Origin: Myxococcaceae bacterium
GTDB taxonomy: Bacteria > Myxococcota > Myxococcia > Myxococcales > Myxococcaceae
Assembly (NCBI GenBank): GCA_016926755.1
Contig: JAFGNZ010000326.1
Coordinates: 1 to 64,000, forward strand
Reading direction: 5' to 3'
Length of the DNA: 64,000 nt
Of the stretch, positions 54,853 to 62,461 are shown one piece after another. The position numbers and the translations under genes are program-made. The notes under the pieces were generated by a model that was not told the origin of the DNA, searched no databases, and saw only the letters and a list, made by a program, of their open reading frames with translations. How positions within the stretch are numbered: position 1 is the first letter of the stretch; the number at the start of each line of letters is the position of its first letter.

Positions 54853-55614
54853 GTGGAACGGCGACTGGAAGGCAAGCGCGTGCTCATCACGCGCCCGAAG
54901 GAGCGGGTGGAGGAGCTGTGCTTCCTCCTGGAGGACGAGGGCGCGGAGGTGCTCAGCCTCCCCGTGCTGGAGCTGCGGCCTCCGGAGGATCCCCGGCCGC
55001 TGGCGGCCGCGGCGGAGTCCATCCAGCGCTACCGGTGGGTGGTGTTCGCCAGCCCCTCGGCCGTGGAGGCGGTGATGGAGGCGCTGCGCGAGGCCGGGAC
55101 GGTGGAGCGGATGCGCCACGTGCGCGTGGCCGCGGTGGGCCCTCGCACCGCCCGGACCGCCGAGGGCTTTGGCCTCCAGGTGGCAGCCGAGCCCGCCGAG
55201 GCGACCGGCCTGGGGCTCTTCGAGGCGATCCGGCCCGAGCTGCATCCGGAGGATGAGGTCCTCCTCCCCGCCGCCGAGGAGGGCCGCCGCGAGCTGGAGC
55301 TGGCGCTGCGCGAGCAGGGCGTGCGCGTCACCCGGGTGACGGCCTACCGGACCACCCCCGCCGAGCTGTCTCCCGAGGCCCAGCAGATGCTGCGGGAGGC
55401 GCCGCCGGACGTGGTGCTCTTCGCCTCGCCGCGCACGGCGGAGCTCTTCCTGGAGGCCGCGGGCCGCGAGCGGCTGGGCCAGGCTCGGGTGGTGGCCATC
55501 GGCCCCACCACCGCAGGAGCGCTCTCTCGGCTGGGCGTCGAGGTGGCGGCGGTCGCAGCGCGTCCCACCCCCGAGGGCCTCGTCGAAGCCGCGATCCGCG
55601 CCATTCACGGGTAA
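54853..55614 (+). CDS. hemD: Uroporphyrinogen-III synthase
   Basis: A 253-residue two-domain enzyme that closes hydroxymethylbilane to uroporphyrinogen III with inversion of ring D. The family is weakly conserved. Visible marks are KRVLITRPKERVEELCFLL, VVFASPSAVEAV, VAAVGPRTARTAEGFGL, LPAAEEGRRELELALREQGVRV and FASPRTAELFLEA. Start GTG 54853, 86 nt after hemC. The extra gap and the hairpin suggest separate or weaker expression than hemA-hemC. Confidence 0.92.
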   Translation: MERRLEGKRVLITRPKERVEELCFLLEDEGAEVLSLPVLELRPPEDPRPLAAAAESIQRYRWVVFASPSAVEAVMEALREAGTVERMRHVRVAAVGPRTARTAEGFGLQVAAEPAEATGLGLFEAIRPELHPEDEVLLPAAEEGRRELELALREQGVRVTRVTAYRTTPAELSPEAQQMLREAPPDVVLFASPRTAELFLEAAGRERLGQARVVAIGPTTAGALSRLGVEVAAVAARPTPEGLVEAAIRAIHG

Positions 55615-55671
55615 GCTGGGGCGCGGCCGGCGGGCGAACCTGCTCCCGGCGCTGCAGGAGAGGGGCAAGCG

Positions 55672-57516
55672 ATGAACCGCAGGCTGCAATGGAGCGTGGC
55701 GCTCGTGCTGATGGCCTTCAGTGTCACGGCCTCCGCGCAGACGACCGGGCTGGGCTTCAAGATGATGAACACGCGGGACAACCCGTTCCGCTACTACCTC
55801 GACGCGCGCCGCCCCACCCCCGCGGGGATCACCCTGGCGCAGGTGGAGAACGTCACCAAGGCGGCGTTCCAGACCTGGGAGGACGTGGGCTGCGCGTATC
55901 CGGACTTCCAGTACATGGGCCAGATCGCCACCAGCGACACCCTCAAGGCCGCCAACATCGGCGATCAGTATGACGGGTTCAACGTGAGCACCATCTGGGT
56001 CACCGAGGCCACGGACCCGTACTACGCGACGGCGCTCGACAACGGCAACTTCAAGTCGGGCACCGCCCGCGTCGCCTTCGGGGGCTTCCTCTACCGGTGT
56101 GACATCTTCATCAACGCCGTGGACTTCAAGTGGACCACGCTGCCCACCACGAACCCGGCGGAGGAGTTCCTGGACGTCCAGACGGCGATCACCCACGAGA
56201 TCGGCCACTGCCTGGGGTTCGCGGACAACCAGGTCCCCCTGGAGTCGGTGATGAACCCGGACTTTCCGGTGGGGAGCAACCGGCGCACGCTCGCCGCGGA
56301 GGACGTGCAGCTGGTCTGTGACACCTACCCGGAGAACGGCGCGGTGGGCTCGCCCTGCTCCGTGAGCGATCCGTGCACCAACGGCCTCTCCTGCATCCCC
56401 TTCACGGCGCCGAACGGGAGCGTGCTCTACCGGTACTGCTCGAAGAGCTGCCCCAACGTCACCACGGGCGAGTGCCCCTCGCCCTTCACGTGCGAGTCCT
56501 CCAACCTCATCTCGGGCGCCACGCACGCGTGCCTGGCCGTCCCCGACACGTACGTCACGCAGGTGGGCAAGGCCTGCAACCCCAGCGAGCCCAACGTCCT
56601 GCAGGTGTGCGGCTCGGGCTTCGCCGTGTGCCAGGGGCCTATCCCGGGGATGCCCTCGGGAGCAACGAACTGGCCGGATGGGTACTGCCAGGAGACCTGC
56701 CTTGCCGGAGAGCCCGCCTACAGCAAGACGTGCCCCGCGGGCTCGATCTGCGCCAACACGGCGCGCGATCCCCAAGATCCCCAGGATCCCGATCCCAACA
56801 AGGATGTGCTCGCCAACGACCGCTGCCTCAAGAGCTGCAATCCCGGCGGCAATGACTGCCGCCCGGGCTACTCCTGCGCGCCGCTCGCCGAGGGGAATGC
56901 CTGCGTCCCCAGCTGCTACTCCAACGCTGACTGTGGCCAGGGCTTCTCCTGTCGCCTGTGCGATCGCGTCTGCCTCCCGAGCACGCCGTCGGGACGCTCC
57001 GTGGGCGATCCCTGCACCAACACCGCGCAGTGCGGCACGGGCCAGGCGTGCCTGTTCTTCAACAACGCCGCACAGGGCGTCTGCACGCAGGGCTGCGGCA
57101 CGGGCGGGTGCGACTGCCCCAGCGGGACGGCCTGCAAGACCGTGGGGCAGGCGACCGTGTGCATGAAGGACTGCGCCCAGGGCACCTGCGCCTTCCCCCT
57201 GCAATGCAACCCGGTGGGGGAGACCTTCTCGTGCGTGCCGGCCTGCAGCACCAACGCCGACTGCCAGGCGGGCTTCCAGTGCACCGTGAACGGCTGCGTG
57301 GATCCCTCGCAGGTGCCGGATGGAGGTTGCACGCTCTGCGGCGACGCCGGCACGCCGCCTCCACCTCCCCCGGACGGCGGTCCGGGCGGTGGGGGAGGGA
57401 ACGGGGGGCCGGAGGGGTGCGGCTGCAGCGGCGCGCCCGCCTCCGCGCTGGCGTTCTTCGGGGCGCTCGCGCTGCTGCTGATCGCCGGAGGTCGCCGCTC
57501 TTGGCTGCGCCGGTGA
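55672..57516 (+). CDS. Secreted matrixin-like metalloprotease with MYXO-CTERM tail
   Basis: A 614-residue protein with a signal peptide (ends VTASAQ). The protease domain (about 25-225) has the zinc motif H175-E-I-G-H-C-L-G-F-A-D185 and a Met-turn (VMNPDF), as in matrixin-type metzincins; here the third ligand is Asp rather than His, as some families use. From about 230 to 560 it is Cys-rich with repeated C-x(n)-C patterns (GSPCSVSDPCTNGLSC, CSTNADCQAGFQC) like secreted disulfide modules. A Pro/Gly linker leads to a MYXO-CTERM sorting tail: GCGCSG, a helix and basic RRSWLRR end, implying cell-surface anchoring. GAGAGG lies upstream of the ATG. Confidence 0.9.
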   Translation: MNRRLQWSVALVLMAFSVTASAQTTGLGFKMMNTRDNPFRYYLDARRPTPAGITLAQVENVTKAAFQTWEDVGCAYPDFQYMGQIATSDTLKAANIGDQYDGFNVSTIWVTEATDPYYATALDNGNFKSGTARVAFGGFLYRCDIFINAVDFKWTTLPTTNPAEEFLDVQTAITHEIGHCLGFADNQVPLESVMNPDFPVGSNRRTLAAEDVQLVCDTYPENGAVGSPCSVSDPCTNGLSCIPFTAPNGSVLYRYCSKSCPNVTTGECPSPFTCESSNLISGATHACLAVPDTYVTQVGKACNPSEPNVLQVCGSGFAVCQGPIPGMPSGATNWPDGYCQETCLAGEPAYSKTCPAGSICANTARDPQDPQDPDPNKDVLANDRCLKSCNPGGNDCRPGYSCAPLAEGNACVPSCYSNADCGQGFSCRLCDRVCLPSTPSGRSVGDPCTNTAQCGTGQACLFFNNAAQGVCTQGCGTGGCDCPSGTACKTVGQATVCMKDCAQGTCAFPLQCNPVGETFSCVPACSTNADCQAGFQCTVNGCVDPSQVPDGGCTLCGDAGTPPPPPPDGGPGGGGGNGGPEGCGCSGAPASALAFFGALALLLIAGGRRSWLRR

Positions 57517-59324
57517 GCACCGCCAGCCGGAGCCTGGCGGACTTCAACACCCCGTTCGTGCTCGAGGCGCTCGTCGCCCAGGGCCTGCTCACGCCGCAGC
57601 AGGCCCAGGAGATCCTGGCGCGCGAGCCCGCCGCCCGCGCTCGTGTGCTCAAGGCGCGGGCGCAGGGCGGCTCCAAGGAGGCGGCGCGCTATGATGTGTC
57701 TCCGGTGGAGATCATCGCCGCGTTCCAGATCCAGCTCACGGAGGGCCGGGGCCTGCTGGACGAGGATCGGGTGACGGAGGCCGCGGCCCGCGCCGCCGGC
57801 ATGACGTACCGGAAGATCGATCCGCTCAAGCTGGACATGGCGCTGGCCACGCGCACGGTGTCTCGCCCCTTCGCGCAGAAGCACGCGCTGCTGCCGCTGG
57901 AGCGCACCGCGCAGGGGCGGCTCGTGGTGGCGGTGGCCAACCCGTTCGACCGCGAGCTGTTCGAGAACCTCTACCGCCTGGCCGGCCTGCCCATCGAGCC
58001 GGTGCTGTCGGCCAAGGCGGACATCCTCAAGTCCATCTCGGAGATCTACGGCTTCAAGAAGACGCTGGCGCGCGCCGCGGACGACTTCTCCGCCTCGCCC
58101 CAGGTCGCCAACTTCGAGCAGCTCGTGTCGCTCAGCGGCACGCAGGAGCTGGACGCCGCCGACAAGCCGGTGGTGCAGGCGGTGGACTACCTGCTGCGCT
58201 ACGCCTTCGACAACCGCGCCTCGGACATCCACGTGGAGCCCAAGCGCGCCCAGTCCCACGTGCGCCTGCGCATCGACGGCGTGCTGCACACCGTCTACAC
58301 GCTGCCGGCCGGCGTCCACCCGCCCATCGTCTCGCGCGTGAAGATGCTCTCGCGCATGGACATCTCCGAGAAGCGCAAGCCGCAGGACGGCCGCATCAAG
58401 ACGGAGCGCGAGGGCCGCGAGGTGGAGCTGCGCGTGTCCACCCTGCCCACCGCCTTCGGCGAGAAGGTGGTCATCCGTATCTTCGATCCGGACACGCTGG
58501 TGCAGGACATCGCCCAGCTCGGCTTCGAGCCGGACGAGAAGGGCGCCTTCGAGTCCTGGATCGATCAGCCGCACGGGCTGATCCTGGTGACGGGCCCCAC
58601 GGGCAGCGGCAAGACGACGACGCTCTACTCGGCGCTCAAGGCGGTGGCGGGCCCGGAAGTGAACGTCACCACCATCGAGGATCCGATCGAGATGGTGTGG
58701 GAGGGCTTCAACCAGGTGCAGGTCCAGCCCAAGGTGGGCTTGGACTTCGCCGGGGCGCTGCGCCACATCCTCCGCCAGGATCCGGACGTCATCATGGTGG
58801 GCGAGATCCGCGATCCGGAGACGGCGGAGAACGCGATCCAATCGGCGCTCACGGGCCACCTGGTGCTCTCCACGCTGCACACCAACGACGCCATCGGCGC
58901 GGTGGCGCGCATGAAGGATCTGGGGGTGCCGCCGTTCCTGCTCTCGCAGAGCCTCGTCGGGCTGATGGCCCAGCGCCTGCTGCGGCGCAACTGCGTCCAC
59001 TGCGCACAGGAGGCCTCGCTGACCCCGGACGAGCTGACGTCGCTGTTGGTGCCCATCCCGCTGCTGCCGGGCGGGGTGAGGCTGCTCAAGGGGGCAGGGT
59101 GCGTGCGCTGCCGCGGGACGGGGTACTTCGGGCGCACGGGCGTGTTCGAGATCGTCAGCATCGGGGCCGAGCTGAAGGAGCTCATCACCCAGGGCGCCTC
59201 ACATCACGAGCTGGTGGCGGCGGCGCGGCGGGGAGGGATGCGCACCCTGCGCGAGGCCGCCGTGCGCAAGCTGGCGCAGGGGCTCACCACGTTTGACGAG
59301 GTGATGCGGATGACCTCCGTGTGA
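57513..59324 (+). CDS. GspE/PilB-family secretion ATPase
   Basis: A 603-residue ATPase of type II secretion or type IV pilus assembly. The N-terminal MshEN-like region (about 10-160) is helical. The ATPase core holds Walker A GPTGSGKT near 361-368, an Asp box (TIEDPIE), Walker B DVIMVGEIRDPETA, and a tetracysteine zinc site (CVHC near 495 and CVRC further on) typical of GspE. GTG start overlaps the metalloprotease stop (GTGA), so the two are coupled. Which system it drives is unclear, since no pilin or secretin gene is present. Confidence 0.93.
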   Translation: MSTASRSLADFNTPFVLEALVAQGLLTPQQAQEILAREPAARARVLKARAQGGSKEAARYDVSPVEIIAAFQIQLTEGRGLLDEDRVTEAAARAAGMTYRKIDPLKLDMALATRTVSRPFAQKHALLPLERTAQGRLVVAVANPFDRELFENLYRLAGLPIEPVLSAKADILKSISEIYGFKKTLARAADDFSASPQVANFEQLVSLSGTQELDAADKPVVQAVDYLLRYAFDNRASDIHVEPKRAQSHVRLRIDGVLHTVYTLPAGVHPPIVSRVKMLSRMDISEKRKPQDGRIKTEREGREVELRVSTLPTAFGEKVVIRIFDPDTLVQDIAQLGFEPDEKGAFESWIDQPHGLILVTGPTGSGKTTTLYSALKAVAGPEVNVTTIEDPIEMVWEGFNQVQVQPKVGLDFAGALRHILRQDPDVIMVGEIRDPETAENAIQSALTGHLVLSTLHTNDAIGAVARMKDLGVPPFLLSQSLVGLMAQRLLRRNCVHCAQEASLTPDELTSLLVPIPLLPGGVRLLKGAGCVRCRGTGYFGRTGVFEIVSIGAELKELITQGASHHELVAAARRGGMRTLREAAVRKLAQGLTTFDEVMRMTSV

Positions 59325-59362
59325 AGGGCTGGGCACGCCTCTTCGCCTGGCCCCCGAGCGGG

Positions 59363-59406
59363 CCTGGGCGCAGGGCTTTCACGGGCGCGCAAAACTTGCG
59401 CCCAGG
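59363..59406 (+). terminator. Hairpin between the secretion ATPase and hemN
   Basis: CCTGGGCGCA (59363-59372) pairs perfectly with TGCGCCCAGG (59397-59406), 24-nt loop. There is no T-tract. It could end the ATPase transcript or act as a leader of hemN. Confidence 0.4.
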
Positions 59407-59481
59407 AGGCGCCGGAGGCCTGTTTCTCCGAAGGGGACTCGCCGGGAAGATCTGGCACGAACCTTGGAATTGTCAGGAGGT

Positions 59482-60852
59482 ATGATCGCGCCACTCGAAG
59501 CACCGACCCCCTCCGAGGAGTTGATGCGCCGGTACGACGTGCCCGGCCCTCGGTATACGAGCTACCCCACCGCGCCCGAGTGGCGGTACGATCTCGACGC
59601 CCAGGACTTCGCGGAGCGGCTGGAGGCCGCCGGGACGGCGGGCGAGCAGGCTCCGCTGTCCCTCTATGTCCACCTGCCGTTCTGCCGGAGCCTCTGCTGG
59701 TACTGCGGGTGCAACGTCGTCATCTCGAAGGACCAGAGCGCGGCGGACCGCTACATCGATCACCTGTGCTGCGAGCTGGACCTGGTGGCCGAGCGGATCG
59801 GGTCGCGGCGGACGTTGACGCAGGTGCACTGGGGCGGTGGGACACCCACCTTCCTCTCCGAGGCGCAAATCGTGCGCCTCTGGTCCGAGATCACGCGGCG
59901 CTTCAAGCCGCTGCCGGACGCGGAGGTGGCCATCGAGGTGCACCCCGCGGTGACGACGCCCGAGCAGCTCACGCTGCTGCGGCAGCTCGGGTTCAACCGT
60001 GTCTCCATGGGCCTGCAGGACTTCAATCGTCGGGTCCAGGAGGTGACGAACCGCCTCCAGACGCCCGAGCAGACGCGGGCGCTGCTGGAGCACGCGCGGG
60101 AGCTGGGCTTCACCGGGGTGAACTTCGATCTCATCTACGGGCTGCCGTTCCAGGAGCCGGAGGGCTGGGCGAAGACGCTGGAGCAGGTGCTGGAGATGCG
60201 GCCGGATCGGCTCGCGGTGTACTCGTTCGCGTTCATGCCGGAGGTGCTGAAGCAGCAGCGGCGGATGCCCGCGGAGGCCATCCCCACCGGGCGCGCGAAG
60301 CTGGAGCTCTTCCGCGCGGCCTACTCCGCCTTCGTGCGGGCGGGCTACCGGCCGATCGGCATGGATCACTTCGCGGTGCCGGAGGACGAGCTGGCGCGGG
60401 CCCAGGAGCAGCGCAAGCTGGGGCGCAACTTCCAGGGCTACACGGTGAACTGGGACACGGACGTGGTGGCGCTGGGCAGCACCGGGATCAGCGACGTGGC
60501 GGGCGGCTACTTCCAGAACGTCCGCGCGCTGCCGCGCTACGCCGCGAACGTCAAGCATGGCAGGTTCGCCACCGAGCGCGGCATCCGCCTCTCCACGGAT
60601 GACACGCTTCGCCGCTCGGTCATCACCCAGCTCATGTGCAACTTCTGGGTGGAGCTGGGCGAGACGGGGGCCCGCTACTTCGAGCCCGAGCTGGAGCGGC
60701 TGCGCGCCTTCGAGGACGATGGGCTGTTGGTGCGCACGGGGACGCAGCTGGAGCTGACGCCCCTGGGGCGGCTCTTCGTGCGCAACGTGGCCATGGTCTT
60801 CGACGCCTACCTGGCCAGGGCCCAGCGGCCTCGCTTCTCCCGGACGATCTGA
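59482..60852 (+). CDS. hemN: Oxygen-independent coproporphyrinogen-III oxidase
   Basis: A 456-residue radical SAM enzyme that decarboxylates coproporphyrinogen III to protoporphyrinogen IX without oxygen. The cluster-binding motif is C-x3-C-x2-C in LPFCRSLCWYCGC, near residue 72. HWGGGTPTFLS and GVNFDLIYGLPFQ are signatures, and GISDVAGGYFQN lies later. The AGGAGG ribosome-binding site is only 1 nt from the ATG, a very short spacing; no better start is in frame. It sits about 4 kb from hemD and completes the pathway end without O2. Confidence 0.95.
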   Translation: MIAPLEAPTPSEELMRRYDVPGPRYTSYPTAPEWRYDLDAQDFAERLEAAGTAGEQAPLSLYVHLPFCRSLCWYCGCNVVISKDQSAADRYIDHLCCELDLVAERIGSRRTLTQVHWGGGTPTFLSEAQIVRLWSEITRRFKPLPDAEVAIEVHPAVTTPEQLTLLRQLGFNRVSMGLQDFNRRVQEVTNRLQTPEQTRALLEHARELGFTGVNFDLIYGLPFQEPEGWAKTLEQVLEMRPDRLAVYSFAFMPEVLKQQRRMPAEAIPTGRAKLELFRAAYSAFVRAGYRPIGMDHFAVPEDELARAQEQRKLGRNFQGYTVNWDTDVVALGSTGISDVAGGYFQNVRALPRYAANVKHGRFATERGIRLSTDDTLRRSVITQLMCNFWVELGETGARYFEPELERLRAFEDDGLLVRTGTQLELTPLGRLFVRNVAMVFDAYLARAQRPRFSRTI

Positions 60853-60853
60853 G

Positions 60854-62383
60854 TCAGAACCGCGCCTGGAGCAGCGTGTTGAAGCCCAGCGCGTGGGGCT
60901 CCTCGAAGCGCGGCTGCGCCACGCCCGTCACGTCGTCCCGGAACGTCGTCCGGTTGTTGTCGTACGTGTAATAGAGCTCGCCCACCGCGGCGACCGACTC
61001 CGAGAGATCCCACCGGAAGGTGGCCTTCGCGGAGAAGATGGGCTCGGCCTCACAGGCTGCCCCGCCGCACGTCTCCGGGAGGATGCTGAGCTGGTTCACG
61101 TCCCGCACCACCACCGTGCGCGTGCCGGACAGCCCCGGCGGCGGATCGTTGCCCCCGCCCGGGAACTCCGGGCTCCGGAAGGAGGCCGGCTGCTGCACGC
61201 CGATGATGAAGCCCGGGGTGAGGTGCAGGTCCGGCAGGTGGTAGTCCGCGCCGACCGCGATGAACATCTCCGGATCGAGCGTCGTGCCGTCCGGGAAGTC
61301 ACGGAAGGGTGGCAGGCCCGGCACGTCGAACTGGATGAAGGAGAGGCTGCGATACAGCCCCAGCAGGTGCAGGCGCAGGTAGTTCAGCTTGGCCCGCGCC
61401 TGGAGCGCCACCGCGGTGGCCTCCTGCGGCACCGTGCGGGCGAACACGTCCGGATCCTCCAGCGTCTGCACCAGGTAGCTGCCCTCGACCGAGACGGAGT
61501 AGGCCAGCCCGCCCGGGTACGACTCCGGGGCGAAGAAGCGCTGGTACACCTCCGGATCGTTCCGGTAGAGCCGGAAGTCCACGCTGGTGCCCACCGGCAC
61601 GCCCACGTGGTAGACGGCCTGCGCGGACACGCCCGAGGCGTTCACCGGCGCGCGGATGCCCTGGTTGGCCAGGCCCGGGATGATGCCCTTCTGGAAGTAG
61701 CCGCCGCCGGCCTCCAGCCGCAGCGTCTCCAGCACGTCCACGCCCGCGCCCGCCATCACCCCGTAGAGCGTCTCCTTCTCCAGGATCAGATCGTTGAGCA
61801 CCAGCGCCGTCTTGCCGCCCACGTACGCGTACCAGTTGTCCCGCGTCACCTGCAGCTTGGCGCCGGGCACGCCCTCCGCGGCGGCGCGGTTGGTGAAGAT
61901 GCCGCTGCCCCCCCAGGAGATCCGGTACGCGTAGCCCAGCCGGAAGCGATCAGCGGACACCGGGAAGCCCGTGAGAGAGATCCCCTCCTTCTCGCCCCAG
62001 CCCGGCGGGGTGTAGTTGAGCCGGATGTAGCTGGAGTTGTCCCGCAGATCCACGCCGCCCGAGGGCCGCTCCAGCACGAGGATCGTGAGGGCCGCCTCGG
62101 TGGTGAGGCCCTCGAAGAACGCGGGCATGCGCTTGTAGAGCACCACGTTCGACAACGTCTCGAAGCCGGAGAACCTGGTGTTGAAGTTGTCGTAGAACTG
62201 GGTGTTCTGGTTGCCCGCGCCGAAGCGCGCGTTGGGGCTGTTGGGCGTCGTCTCTCCCGCGCCAGCCAGCACGTTGTCGTCCGCGAAGACGAAGGACAGG
62301 CGGGTGTCGACGAAGTCCCCGGCCCAGGCGGGCGCGGAGAGGGACAACAGCCCGGTGAGGGCCAGGGTGCGCAGCGTTTTCAA
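60854..62383 (-). CDS. Outer-membrane beta-barrel protein
   Basis: A 509-residue protein with a signal peptide (LRTLALTGLLSLSAPAWA) and a barrel of alternating hydrophobic strands ending in Gln-Ala-Arg-Phe. Start is TTG 62383 with GGAGGG 4 nt upstream; the longer frame would hide the signal. Segments such as SVSVEGSYLVQTLEDPDVFA and YTYDNNRTTFRDDVTG are strand and loop. Family not recognised. It is 78 nt after the Cys-rich gene on the same strand, so they may be one operon. Convergent with hemN, 1 nt apart. Confidence 0.83.
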   Translation of the reverse strand: MKTLRTLALTGLLSLSAPAWAGDFVDTRLSFVFADDNVLAGAGETTPNSPNARFGAGNQNTQFYDNFNTRFSGFETLSNVVLYKRMPAFFEGLTTEAALTILVLERPSGGVDLRDNSSYIRLNYTPPGWGEKEGISLTGFPVSADRFRLGYAYRISWGGSGIFTNRAAAEGVPGAKLQVTRDNWYAYVGGKTALVLNDLILEKETLYGVMAGAGVDVLETLRLEAGGGYFQKGIIPGLANQGIRAPVNASGVSAQAVYHVGVPVGTSVDFRLYRNDPEVYQRFFAPESYPGGLAYSVSVEGSYLVQTLEDPDVFARTVPQEATAVALQARAKLNYLRLHLLGLYRSLSFIQFDVPGLPPFRDFPDGTTLDPEMFIAVGADYHLPDLHLTPGFIIGVQQPASFRSPEFPGGGNDPPPGLSGTRTVVVRDVNQLSILPETCGGAACEAEPIFSAKATFRWDLSESVAAVGELYYTYDNNRTTFRDDVTGVAQPRFEEPHALGFNTLLQARF

Positions 62384-62461
62384 ACTTCCCTCCAAGGACG
62401 CGGCCGGCAGGGCCGCGCCTCCCAAGGCCCCGTCGCCGGGGCGCGCTTCTCTACCACGGCA

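Noticed and set aside
54838-57204. Long minus-strand frame opposite hemD and the metalloprotease
   Set aside because: No sensible composition. It crosses gene boundaries that are clear on the plus strand.
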